Source: Trichostrongylus colubriformis (Eukaryota; Nematoda; Chromadorea; Rhabditida; Trichostrongylidae). Taken from it: 64,000 nucleotides of DNA. Below the pieces are notes generated by a model that ran no database searches, was not told the DNA's origin, and saw only the letters and a program-made list of their open reading frames with translations. The stretch covers positions 348,501 to 412,500 of the forward strand of contig OZ022256.1 in NCBI GenBank assembly GCA_963978905.1, read 5' to 3'. Below, in pieces: positions 48,001 through 58,339 of this stretch; position 1 is the stretch's first letter, and each line of letters begins with the position of its first letter. A program made the position numbers and the translations under genes.

Positions 48001-48171
48001 TCGACGCAAAAGACACCCATGAGAAGGAAAGAAATCGATTTATCATCTTCGTGGGGCAACAAGATCGCTGGATCTTTATACAAAATATTTCGCAGTGAAC
48101 AGAAGTACACCACCTCATCAACGGATGAATCATCCATCGTCACCGAACAGCAAGAGTATAAAAAAAGATCT
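48001..48171 (+). CDS. Candidate cassette exon, phase 0-0, 57 codons
   Basis: An open segment between cagcag and a consensus donor gtaagt reads STQKTPMRRKEIDLS ... SSTDESSIVTEQQEY. It is 171 nt long and in phase 0 at both sides, so it could be spliced between PTR exons 3 and 4 without breaking the frame. The acceptor lacks a pyrimidine tract, and family members have no insert here, so it may instead be the start of a nested gene or chance. Confidence 0.25.
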
Positions 48172-48460
48172 GTAAGTTCGATGCACCAATATTCTTGGGC
48201 TTACAGCGTAACCGTCACTTCTGCTCAAAGACATCTGACAGCTTGCAGCTTGGACATTCAACGAGTTTGACGAGGAACCTGATTAATGTCGTTTTCATCT
48301 CATTGTCAGCTGCATACTACGGAGCTTAAAGGAATCGTACAAGAAAAAATTAGTTTCTTTGTTACCCATATATTTTTGTTGTGTTACCTAGTAGGGGTCG
48401 CATGCAAAATTTCACGCGAAAAAGTTAGAATTGGGCTGAAATACAGCTCCCCAAATTCTT

Positions 48461-48622
48461 GGCCGGGTGGGCGGGGCCTTTAAACAAAAGCCCCGTCCCG
48501 TTGTCCACCGCGGTTAAAAACGGAGATTGGGACTGTTTACGTAACTTTCTGTTCCCACAATGCGTCTCCGAACGCGGCGAACGACAGGGTGGGCACTTGC
48601 TCATAGCCCCGCCCACCTGGCC
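48461..48622. repeat. Small GC-rich MITE-like inverted repeat
   Basis: GGCCGGGTGGGCGGGGC at the left and its near-perfect complement GCCCCGCCCACCTGGCC at the right enclose 128 bp. Non-coding. Confidence 0.6.
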
Positions 48623-48868
48623 GATATTTTATGGTGCTTTATCTTAGCCGCATTCACATTTTTTTCGCGTGAAACTTTACATGCGGTCCATATTAGGCAA
48701 ATACAACATAAATATATCGGTAACAGAATAGCTCATTTTTCCGTGGACGATTCCTTTATCCAAGGAAAACCTTTGAAGGATTTCCTCGAAAAAAATCGAA
48801 AAAATCGTCAAGGCACTTTATTTACAACTTCCGAAAATTGATTGGTTTTTGAATCGATTTTTTTCTAG

Positions 48869-49116
48869 AACGGTTTGGTGATGAATGTCAATTCAACAGC
48901 GGAATATCCTATCTCGACCACCTTCCCAATCATGAATGTCTTCGGCAAAGACCTCGACCTCAGCCCAAATTTCTTCGGTGTCCGAACAAGTAACATTAAT
49001 GGCTCTGTGGAGTTTCTGAAAGTGGTCAGCTATCAATTGCGAGCCAATCGGCCCTCGAATTGGACGGAATATGATCTACAGACTTACGAACGACGCGTGA
49101 TCGCTTACTTTGACAA
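48869..49116 (+). CDS. PTR gene exon 4 (extracellular loop, residues 150-232)
   Basis: Acceptor ttttttctag, donor gtgagt. Starts NGLVMNVNSTAEYPI, continues FPIMNVFGKDLDLSP, NFFGVRTSN and VSYQLRANRPSNWTE, and ends ERRVIAYFDK. The YPI..FPIM..GK.LDLSPNFFGV pattern is typical of PTR proteins. NST, NGS and NWT are potential N-glycosylation sites. Phase 0 in, phase 2 out. Confidence 0.9.
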
Positions 49117-49406
49117 GTGAGTACAATTTTCGTTATGTGGTATGGTCTCAGGAATTTTATGAACCTTTTGAAGACCATGAATTATAGCTCTGCACTGCAC
49201 TGCATTATTCCAAATTGTAGTACGGTTGGTTCGCTTGAGTTCCAACTGCTTAACCTATGTAAGAGCATAGCTTCTCACATACAAATGGTCGCAGTGAGGT
49301 TGCACTAGACATTCAGGCGCGTTTTCACACGATTTCATTCTGGTCACAACTGCAAAAATGAGTCGGGCGTTATGTATACATGAGGTGCATGATTGGAAAA
49401 CGCCCT

Positions 49407-49476
49407 GCTTCGGGGAGGATCGAACCCTCGTCTGGTACTTGAAAGGCATCCATGCTAATCATTACACCACGAACGC
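49407..49476 (-). repeat. tRNA-Glu-like SINE head, antisense to the PTR gene
   Basis: On the minus strand: gcgttcgtggtgtaatgatt, an anticodon-loop-like ctttcaa (TTC, Glu), then gagggttcgatcctcccc. The A and B boxes are clear but the acceptor stem and anticodon stem mispair. Its 3' flank (gaagcagggcgtttt) resembles that of the copy at 50108, so both are probably SINEs. Confidence 0.55.
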
Positions 49477-49946
49477 TTATGAGGTACTCAGCGACTACAG
49501 TGGACAAAACCTGTAGGGCGCTTTTTAAAGTATGTGGCAGTGTTCGGCTTTAGCAGGAATGTTTACTAGATGTGTTAGCTTAGAGAACGAAATGGGACAT
49601 TCTAACGGTGCACTTGAAAGTGATTGATAACTTTGCATAAAAGCCGCACATAAATGTCTGACAGCTGCAGCTCCTGTTGCAGGTCGGTATCTGTCCATCA
49701 TCTACTCCTCAACCATACACAAACTGGGGAGGCTCTCAAAAGCTGAACTTGAAGTGCTATCGATACTATCAAGCCGCTTTGGGGGATGAAACGAGTTCCG
49801 ATGGTCCCTTTTCTCGCTTTTCTACTTCCTCGGGTCACACCCAGCTGCTTGAGCGTGAAAAGAGAGGACAAATCTAGAAGGAACCGAGCTTTGAGTCGCA
49901 GTGTCAATCTGTATTAGGACTACTCACAAAAAACACTTCATTGCAG

Positions 49947-49979
49947 GTTTGATATTACGGGCTTTTATTACGCTCAAAC
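49947..49979 (+). CDS. PTR gene exon 5, 33-nt microexon (residues 232-243)
   Basis: Acceptor cacttcattgcag followed by G TTT GAT ATT: completes the split Lys of exon 4 and reads FDITGFYYAQ. Donor assigned at gttgcg, giving phase 2 into exon 6. A second possible donor at 50010 is also in phase and would add ten codons; the shorter form keeps the usual spacing to the SDEI motif. The weak donor is the least certain junction of the model. Confidence 0.65.
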
Positions 49980-50107
49980 GTTGCGCCTATCTACTACTCG
50001 AAGAACGATGTTCACGCAGCGATCACCAGTTATTTTTCGTTATTCACCATATTTGAAAAAAAAAAACAAATAATTGAATGCCACTATAGTTGCTGAATAT
50101 ATCAGAA

Positions 50108-50177
50108 GCGCTTGAGGTGTAATGATTAGCATGGATGCCTTTCAAGCATACCACGGGGCTCTATTCTCCCTGAAGGA
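50108..50177 (+). repeat. tRNA-Glu-like SINE head, sense orientation
   Basis: gcgcttgaggtgtaatgattagc, then ggatgcctttcaagc (TTC loop), then ggctctattctccctgaag. It is nearly identical to the antisense copy at 49407-49476 in the A-box and anticodon region. B box and stems have decayed. Confidence 0.5.
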
Positions 50178-50269
50178 AGGTGTTTTTGATCAAGCTGTGT
50201 GAATACCATTCACGATAGTCCTCTGTGGGCTGAGTCGCGCGATGCATTGGTTGATGCAATTGTTCGCAG

Positions 50270-50740
50270 GCGTAAGTCTATACTGCCCTACATAATTTGC
50301 TTTGTATGTCTGTGCGTGTGCGTTCGTGTCGCAGCAATGGTGGGATCCTGAATTTGCCATGTGATACAGGAGTTGATAAGGAAGCCCTAGGGGTGGTGGA
50401 CCCAAAGTGATAGCAGCTGACATGGGTTGATAAAGAGCGTAAGAAAGCAAATGTCGCCGAATCAGTTTCCCTTTTCGCGCAGACCCTAGAACGCCTATGC
50501 TCGTAGGTGTTTTGCAGGGTGGTACGGGGACCTAGATGTGAGTGATCGGAAATCATAACGGGTGTTTAGATCGAATAAGGAGCGTGTGAAATCAAGTGAC
50601 CAAATCCGTTTGACGTTCCCAATTGAATATGGGACGTTCACAGTCACAGTTGCTGTTGTGAGCGTTACGGGAACCTCAGTGGTGACGGATCGAATCTGAT
50701 AATGACCGATAAGAGTTGATAAGAGTCATTAGCAACTAGA
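50270..50740 (-). repeat. Reverse-orientation units of the 24.9 kb repeat family
   Basis: 'ttgataaggaagccctagggg', 'ttgataaagagcg' and 'ccgataagagttgataagag' are inverted forms of the 'ctccttatca' units at 24860-25250. A gtctgtgcgtgtgcg run precedes them, as with the tail of the family. Confidence 0.4.
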
Positions 50741-51035
50741 TGGGAAATCCCGTACATCGATAACTATGCATTGCAATAGGATCACTACAGTTGAAGTGTA
50801 TGGTGCCTAGTGTCACAAGAAGAGCATATCTGGTTTGGGTACCGAGTAAATTTACCGAAGTAACCGTGTTGTAAGTCGACCTGATTTCCGGATGATTCGA
50901 AGAGTCGCACGATGATTACGCGATAATTAAACATTAAACGATTAGCATACTGTTGATGCACTCAAATGCACGTGTAGTATTTGTAGCAAAGAAAAAAAGA
51001 CGTAGCTTTTTAGTCTTAGCGATTTTCCTCTTCAG

Positions 51036-51109
51036 GGAAATGAAATCGGACTTGCTCACTATCTACACGTTCACGTTAACGTACGCCTCGGATGAAATCG
51101 TCAGAGCCG
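51036..51109 (+). CDS. PTR gene exon 6 (residues 243-268)
   Basis: Acceptor gattttcctcttcag, donor ggtgag. Reads EMKSDLLTIYTFTLT then YASDEIVRAG. The SDEIVRAG motif is the conserved stretch just before the sterol-sensing domain in Patched-related proteins. Phase 2 in, phase 1 out (GCC G), matching exons 5 and 7. Confidence 0.9.
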
Positions 51110-51263
51110 GTGAGAAATCTTGACAAAACGTCTGCTTGCTAGGAAAAGTTCCAGTCTGATCATCTCGTTATTTTGGTTTCTTAAAAAAGGATGAGGAAAA
51201 TGAAAGGAAATCAATTAACGCGCAAGGTGTAAAGTGAACTTCCTGAATACCCTAAAGTCGGAT

Positions 51264-51490
51264 GTGTACCTTAATGCCAGGATGCCGCACTGCGGAATGT
51301 CGCAAGCGAAGCAATGCGGACGAGCTAAATTGTTGGGTCCCGAAGCGATTAGAAGTCAACTGCGTATCGCACTCCTAGCATTACGTTGTAATCGTTTTGA
51401 GACCCAACTACCGCGACGCGCATAGCTCGCACACACTGTGTCGCACGCCGCTCGCCATCGTGCGGCATCCTGACATTAGGGTACATATCC
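51264..51490. mobile_element. Nested ~227-bp palindromic MITE
   Basis: gtgtaccttaatgccaggat with gccgcac on the left matches inverted gtgcggcatcctgacattag...gtacatat on the right. The interior repeats gacccaacta...cccgaagcgat in inverted form. Confidence 0.7.
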
Positions 51491-51711
51491 CCCTAAAGTC
51501 TGATAGATAAGTCCGCCCGCACGCGGTGTCGCGCGCGGCAGCGGCGAACGCAGGCGCTCTTCAAAGAACACAGGATCGCGATGCACCCTTCATTATTAGA
51601 AACGACGGAATTGTAGACACTGTCTGTTCAACTTTATTTCTAATATCTAAAAATACCACGTAGTAGAATCTTCGTTTAACCCGTGTAACAATGATCATTC
51701 ATCTTGAATTT

Positions 51712-51936
51712 CTACGCAATCTCCATTTCATCGTCACAAACATCCATAACAATAAAATTCTCACTCATCTCATCTAACAATGACTCTTGGTTTAAGGCCC
51801 TTAAAAAGCTGTTGACAATCGTCTCCTCAGAAATTGAGTAGAAACGCTGCAAACTAAAGCAGCTACCTTTTCGTAGCTCAGCTTCGAGCTTGTAAGCGGT
51901 TGTGTATGACTTTCTCCTAAGCATCGAGCCCTTCAA
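51712..51936 (-). pseudogene. Short transposase remnant, possibly pogo/Tigger-like
   Basis: 74 codons: basic helix-turn-helix-like start (LRRKSYTTAYKLEAELRKG) followed soon by an acidic end (DVCDDEMEIA). This is as if the N- and C-termini of a longer transposase had been joined by internal deletion. Assignment rests on pattern only. Confidence 0.35.
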
Positions 51937-52599
51937 AACACCTGAGTGACTCTATCGTTAATGGAAAGATGACGACGAAAATAGCAAGAAGGATGATTAA
52001 CTCACTGGGTCGGCGTACGCAGGGTGCGTTAAAAGTCGCTCTACGTGAATTTATCAGTGAAATCTTACGGAAACAATTTTATTTTTCCTCTCGTATACTG
52101 CTTATCATAAGTTGTTCAGGTACTTCAAAGGGCTCGATGATTAAAAGGAAGGCCTACATCAGGTGCGAAAACTTGACGCGACAAGCAGAAGCGCGTTTAG
52201 CAGGGGAGAAATAAGGTAAAAGGCGCATTTCTCGAGGTTTTGTGCACCATTATCATAACCGACACAAGGAAAAGTTTTTATTCAACCGCTATTTTATCGC
52301 CAAAACCATCGTTGCATTGAAACCCCCGTTGAACAACGATTCTCCTCTCATTCGTTCACCTTCCTCTGCCAACTGTGAAGTTTCCGTGTTCACCTTTCGT
52401 ACGACCCCAACTTTACTTGCTACTCCTTCTATACTAACAATAATAAACAGTACAATATAAATATTAATACAACCCACAAATCATAGCCTCCTAAGTTTCC
52501 TTCACCTCTGGTTCTTTGAAGACTGCGGTCGCCTGTGCCGCGCGCGACACCGCGTGCGGGCGGACTTATCTATCAGACTTTAGGGTAATTTGAAAAACC

Positions 52600-53581
52600 G
52601 ATGAAGAGCAGGAATTCTCTCGAGTGTAGGTTGCTTTATCTCCCGGCACCAACTGCTTCCTGAAGCAACGCATCCTACCATGCACAAATGGACCAAATGT
52701 GTCTGTTGATGTGCTTGTATTTACGTGTGTGTTTAACGAAAATTCAATACTTGCAACCTAGCAAGGGTGAGAAGTTGCATACCATAAGAGATACGGAAGG
52801 GGGTATAGGTGAAGATGGAAGTTGGTCGAAATCTCTTGTAGGGGCTGATAGGGAGCTTCGAGAGGTAGGTGTCACGAAATCCATTGTGATTGTGCGCGAG
52901 TTGACCACCAAGTGGCCACCGTTCGCTATGATTTTCAGATTTGGCATTAGAGCGTTGACACATAAGTTTTATGTGGTGTAGGAACAGAGGCTATGGTGCT
53001 TGTTCGAAAGTGATAGAAGTGATAAGGAGTGACAAAAGCCGATAATGAGCGAGTAGGAAGGAATACGCTGAATTATTAACTTGTTGAGTGGAATATGACC
53101 ACTACAGCCTGTTTTGTACTAAGGCAAGAGCTCATTTCTTGCCTGTACCGATATCAGTAACAAAACTACAACGACTGCTCCTCAAGGTGAAGTTTCGAGA
53201 AGTAGCAGGTGCCTATAAAATTAGGATAGGTCGAGTAGAATCATTACCATACAGCGGCAATTCTGGAACAGTTTGTTTGTGAGCACGTTTTACTGTTACT
53301 CTTTTAACAGAAGCAACAAAACTGTCAACCGTTTCAGTCTCCTGTTCTCCTAAAAGTGATGGCTGCTTATTTATTAGGTTGTAAGTGAAATTCTGGCTAG
53401 TTATGTGTTTTCATGAGATAAAGTTAAATTTTGAAGTGAAATAAACAAAATTGCCCTTCTGGACTTTCCTTACAATTCCATAAGTTCTTTGATTAGTTGG
53501 GAAAACTCTAAAATACAGGAAAAGGGCCTTTTTTGAATGACTTCACCAGTTCCAGTTTGATAAACGCAACGGAGGCAACTA
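52600..53581 (+). other. PTR intron 6 spacer with repeat fragment
   Basis: A partial inverted unit of the 24.9 kb repeat family lies near 52790-53050 (gataaggagtgac, gccgataatgagc). Otherwise nothing recognised. Confidence 0.35.
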
Positions 53582-54874
53582 TTAGGTTGTTCCAAAAGTC
53601 TTGTAGGATTTTTCTTAAAAAATCAATAACTCTTGTTTACTTCGAGGCAGGTCTAGGCGGTTCAGGAATATGGTAGAACGTTCTCTAAGCTTTCTAGTAA
53701 AATATATATTGACCCACCAGATTCCGTGGAGAGAGCTACAGTGCCCGTAGTCGATACCCACGCAACACCCGGTGTCATCTACTATGAGTGGTCTTGCGGC
53801 ACCAAAGCGACGAAAGCTTGCCACTCCATCAACGCTGCATGGGCAAGGGATGTGTAAGCTACGAGACCCTGCGCCGCTGGTTCGTCAGCTTCAGCAGCGG
53901 CGGGATCAACATAACAGACAAGCCACGCACGGAACGCCCACACGCATTCGACGACGAGACGCTGCTCTCCGCCATTCGCGCCGATCCTGAAATCACCATG
54001 CGCGAGCCGGCGGAGAGGAATGGACAAGCACCCATAACCGTAAATCGTCACCTCCAAGAGCCCGGTTATCGAAAGGAGCTGTCGCGATGGACCTCATGCC
54101 CTGACGGATGCTCACGAAAGTCCCTGTGCGAGCATCTGTCAATCGCTGCTGCTCCGCCCGCATCGCAAAGACTTTCTCGTCTATCTGGCTACGGGTGATG
54201 AAAGCTAGGTCATGTACGATACCAACGCACCCCACGCCTTTTAGCTGCTACGTGACGCCGAGCCGCCAACGCAGCCCATGTCCCACCTCCATCCGAAGAA
54301 GATTCTACTCTGCTGCTTCTGGACGCAGAAGGGATGCTCTTCCAAGAGGTTCTGACACAAGGCGACACAAGGCGAGACAGTCCCCGCTTCCGTATACACC
54401 CACCAGCTCCAGCAGATCGCCGTCGCTATTCAAGAAAAGCGCCTGAGAAGGTCCGCGGTCACCCTCCTTCATGACAACGCCAGCCCACGAAATGTACCCA
54501 GGCCAAGCTACAGGAGCCCGACTGGAATGTCCTACCCCAACTACCCTCCAGACATTGCCCCTTCTGACTATCACCTTACCCAACCTCTTGAATCCTTCCT
54601 GGCCAAGAGAAAATTCGTTGATTATGACTTGCTTGCAAAGGCGATCGCTGACTTCTTCAACTCTCACAACCCGTTGTCAGAACCCAGATTCTGGGAGGAG
54701 GGGATCAACAATTTACCTATGAGGTGGCAGAGTGTTGTCGATAACAATGGTGAATACGCTGTTGCATAATTGTTGTTTGTTGGAAGAAAAAATAATAAAA
54801 AATGGTGGGTTGGAAGAAAAAATAATAAAAAATGGTGGTCGAAAAAATCCTACAAGACTTTTGAGACAACCTAA
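53582..54874 (+). mobile_element. Near-full-length mariner, 1293 bp (TTAGGTTGTCCCAAAAG family)
   Basis: Ends TTAGGTTGTTCCAAAAGTCT and inverted TTAGGTTGTCTCAAAAGTCT, flanked by TA at 53580-53581 and 54875-54876. A 34-bp block (ggaagaaaaaataataaaaaatggtgg) is duplicated in tandem just inside the right end. Confidence 0.9.
53728..54769 (+). pseudogene. Mariner transposase, frameshifted
   Basis: Pieces in different frames follow mariner order: VVDTHATPGVIYYEWSCG; then LGKGCVSYETLRRWF-type helix-turn-helix in the frame at 53788-54198 with DKPRTERPHAFDDET; then HDNA region near 54470; then PPDIAPSDYHLTQPL and VVDNNGEYAVA at 54527-54769. At least two frameshifts, so it is inactive. Confidence 0.75.
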
Positions 54875-55156
54875 TACAAATGTGTGCACAGGCAAGGGAA
54901 GGAGGCATACACTGGATGGAATGGTATGTCCGGTACTATCGCAATGAGGGTGGGGGGGGGGGCATCTTACAAAAAGCTGCACATCTAAGCATCTTTGAGG
55001 GATTTGGGCGTGTAGTTTCTTGGTGGTGAAGAAAGGAGGAGGCTTCTTTTCCCTTTTAGGCTAAGGCAAATAATGTTCATAGTGGGATGCCCTCCATCCC
55101 TCCCTCGTTGCGATAGCACCGTTTGTCCCTAGTTTTAGAGAAGAAGTGACAATGAG

Positions 55157-55696
55157 ATGCCCAAATTTTCTATTGATCAAAGAGCTTTGATCAAAACAAC
55201 AGAAAGCGATGAGCGTTCGCATTTGCAGAGGATATCTGAAAGTATTGACCTCTCTGATATAGGTATGGTTGACCACTCCAGCTGCCTCCACTTCCCCGAA
55301 ACACATGAAATGGGTGCTGTGCGACTGCATTTCTCAATGAACGTCTTCCGAAAGTTCAATGATTTGCAGGCTGAGACCCTTACTGATCCTTCATATTCGT
55401 CCGATCTAGCGCTAACTATACGCCACTTTTCAATCATCTGGACAGCTCTTTCAATAGCAGAGTGTTTGGGAGGAAGCATGATGATTTGGACTTTTTCACC
55501 TTTTCACGATTTCGCGCTATGTAAATCATCAGGCTTTTATCAAATTGCGAGCAAATATCGAATACCATGCTTGCAAAAGTATGACGTTGAGACGGACCGA
55601 ATGATGCTTATTCTATGTGAAAATGCCCTCTGAGCCAATTTATGATCTCCAGATGTAAAATAGCAAAATCTGGCCAAAACTTTTCTTACCACCCAA
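55157..55696 (+). pseudogene. Heavily decayed mariner 3' end
   Basis: The 158-codon frame reads AVRLHFSMNVFRKFNDL, then DPSYSSDLALTIRHF, a skeleton of the mariner stretch around the second and third catalytic Asp with both lost. The right terminus is preserved: inverted TTGGGTGGTAAGAAAAGTTT ends at 55696 next to TA. The left end is not found. Similar in pattern to 14700-15060. Confidence 0.55.
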
Positions 55697-55698
55697 TA

Positions 55699-56124
55699 AT
55701 TAAGCAACTTAACAAAGCAATGACTCCATACCGGCCTGACGAGATAAAGGGACCAAACTCGGCACTCTCAAGGGATACGTAATGATAGAAACGTATTAAC
55801 GCAAATGATCGTGTGTTCCGAGTGGTAATGTGCAATCGCCCTAGTAAAAGGTGATAATCCATTCGTTTTCGAAGCCACTGTGAATACGATAAAATCCTTC
55901 AACGATTCGCCATGCTCGACTGTCTATGAACCTCGGTATTTTTTCAGTGGTCATTTTTTGATTCGAACTGCACGGGGTTAAGCACAAATTTTATTGTTTT
56001 ACGTTCTGGCGGGTTCACCTTCGTCGGAGCCTGAAAGGGAGGAAGTCAAGTTATGACTTATCCGATCAAATATCTAGGGCACACCTGACTGGAATTTCGA
56101 GGTCAACGATTGACACACCTTCAG
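55699..56124 (+). other. PTR intron 6, end
   Basis: No feature other than the acceptor acacaccttcag of exon 7. Confidence 0.4.
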
Positions 56125-56219
56125 GGTTGTCAACGTTTCCGTATCTCGGTGTTGGCTTTGCAGTAATGGCCATCTTTTCTGTGATCACCGTGTACTACAG
56201 CACTTCGAAAGCGAATCAG
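56125..56219 (+). CDS. PTR gene exon 7 (start of sterol-sensing domain, residues 268-299)
   Basis: Reads LSTFPYLGVGFAVM then AIFSVITVYYSTSKANQ before the donor gtaccg. This is the first transmembrane helix of the sterol-sensing domain (TM2 of the protein). The PYLGVGFxxMxxFS pattern is highly characteristic of the Patched/PTR family. Phase 1 in, phase 0 out. Confidence 0.9.
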
Positions 56220-58339
56220 GTACCGTGTGCATAGCTTCGCTTTTCGAATTTTCGCTTAATGAGTGATCTGTTTTTTTTCCTTATTTGCAAAATTAATATT
56301 ACCTGTGTTGTGACTACATTGAAGCGCTTAAAAAGTTGTGTTTTATGACTGGAGGCGATGCTACATGCTACCACCTACCTTTTGTTCTTGAAGACACTTC
56401 CCTTGTCCTATTGGCACTCACAACAGCTTCTTTGCGATACGTGGCTTTTGTCATCCACTTGTCACTCACACTTTCATAAAATTTCTGTTTCTGGCCAAAT
56501 TTGTACTTTTCAGCAAAACAGCTTTTAACACGTTTTCCGCATAGCCTTCTCTGAGCGTCGATCTCATGCTCATCTTTTTTCTGGGCTCGTATCTACTTCC
56601 GAATTTTAATCGCAAGTTTCTGCTTATACAAAGTAGCTAAAAGAATGGTTTTTCTTCTGTAATGTAGTCTTATATTTCACGGTTTTCTAAATTATATGGA
56701 TATCACACCGTAGAAAAAAAATCTGAACTTTCTTTTGCATGCGAAGTATTGGGAGAATCCCAAAGGGGAGCTGCTCCAACCGTTATTTTAGACCACAGAA
56801 AACCACAAATTCTCGGCTACTCTGAGAATGAGAACTTTTGGGAAATACGTTGCAGATAGCTTAGAATATAACGACTGGTTTCGAAAGTAATGTCGACAAG
56901 CCGTGAATAGTAGGAGTAGCCTTGCAAGTGTACGTCTAAGGAGACAAAGGTCCAAAATGATGCACTCTTTGATTATTTTCATGGCCTGTGCTAAGCGTAG
57001 TCTGCTGAAATTCTACGAGTCAGTTTTTTCATGGTAATAGAACCCTACAACGAAAATTGAGCGGAAAGGATATACGTCTTCCTCCATTGAACAGGAGAGG
57101 TCCAATCGCTTCCCACGGTGACGCCATGACGCCAACCTCCCACATCCGAAGAAGAGCTATCTGAAGAACTGTACAAAATCGGGGTGCAGAATCTTTGTCC
57201 TATTCTTCCATTCGTGGATGTATCCAAAACGGGCTACCACTCTTTAACACTTTGAAGCGTCTCTTCAAAGTGTTGAAAGGTAGATATGGCTCCAAAAGGC
57301 GGAAGATATCAAAATCGCCTCCCAACGCTTGTTGGATCTCAAGGAACAAATTTTTAAACATGAAATAACTGCTTTACGATTGTTGGGTTTGGTTACAAAC
57401 GACTATTTTTGATTAGAGCTAGAGCTATGACCTTACTTTAACCAAATACTTTTGACGATCCACAAGCTATTTAGTAGGCGGGTGACGCTATGATACCGTC
57501 ACTCCAAGACAAATACAGAACGCTGTGAGACCCCTTCATGCTCTGCTTCACTGGCGCTAACACCAGCGTCCATGATGGCACTAGGTAGCGCACTGTTAAG
57601 CTCCATTTGCAATGCTCGACCGGATCATACCATCATACCGGTATGATAATCGTCCTCCACATTTGACCGACCATAATCTCTTTTGGTAACGACTGCAGCA
57701 ACCTCGACCCACGACACAGAATGCTGATTTTTCGCTATTCTAGGACAATGCAGAGAGAGCTTACAGGCACGCAAACCTGAACCTCCAGTATATCCTGGTT
57801 TTCAGGCTCATTTCATCCTTAGTAACTTGAGAAAAAACACGACATTATTGAAAACCCGTAAATAGAGAAGATATTTGGGTATGAAGCAATTTAGACGCTT
57901 TTCGTAATAGGGCTTATGAGCAGGGTAAGTTGGATTTGGATAATCTTGACGCATCAAAATTTTGTTGAACTTTTGCTAAACCTTTTCAGTGTTAGCTTCG
58001 AGGGTTCCATTTTTGCATCCCATATTCTCGATTTGAACTACATGAATCTCGTGAAATTTCACTAGTACGGAACATCGCTGAAGCGAATATTTATGAAAGT
58101 TGTGGGAGCAAAATAAAAAAGCTGTCTGTGCGCCGCATTAGTATGTATTTACTTATTTATTTATTTATTCATTTATTTATTGTGCACGCATGGTGCGCTA
58201 TAACATCAGGAAACAATAGAGAAGGTATAAGCAAGGAACAGAACACACTAAACACAATTAAGCAGTATAATACACACAGTGAGAGCTTCTGCGGCTGTGA
58301 TCACGCTAGAAATCCTCAATATCGTGTTGACAAGTGAGC
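56220..58339 (+). other. PTR intron 7, first part; no gene seen
   Basis: Includes a small palindrome catcataccggtatgat near 57630 and an ATTT-rich simple repeat at 58143-58180. Otherwise unassigned. Confidence 0.35.

Larger units (their letters stand above)
45853..48868 (+). other. PTR intron 3
   Basis: Holds two MITE-like elements (46818-47047, 48461-48622) and a candidate cassette exon (48001-48171). The remaining sequence is unassigned. Confidence 0.45.
51250..52585. mobile_element. 1.3 kb DNA element with a nested MITE at its left end
   Basis: CCCTAAAGTCTGATAGATAA, followed by gtccgcccgcacgcggtgtcgcgcgcggca, is present near 51491 and exactly inverted at 52530-52585. A second CCCTAAAGTCGGAT precedes the palindromic insert at 51264-51490, so the insert interrupts the terminus with a direct repeat of its target. 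Inside, the minus-strand frame 51712-51936 starts MKGSMLRRKSYTTAYKLEAE and the plus strand near 52130 repeats KGSMIKRKAY, an inverted duplication of one coding start. The KRKSYT-KLEA pattern resembles a pogo/Tigger-type helix-turn-helix N-terminus. Confidence 0.7.

Noticed and set aside
49407..50177. Two functional tRNA-Glu(UUC) genes
   Set aside because: A and B boxes are present but acceptor and anticodon stems mispair and both copies share a similar non-tRNA 3' flank; SINE heads are a better reading.
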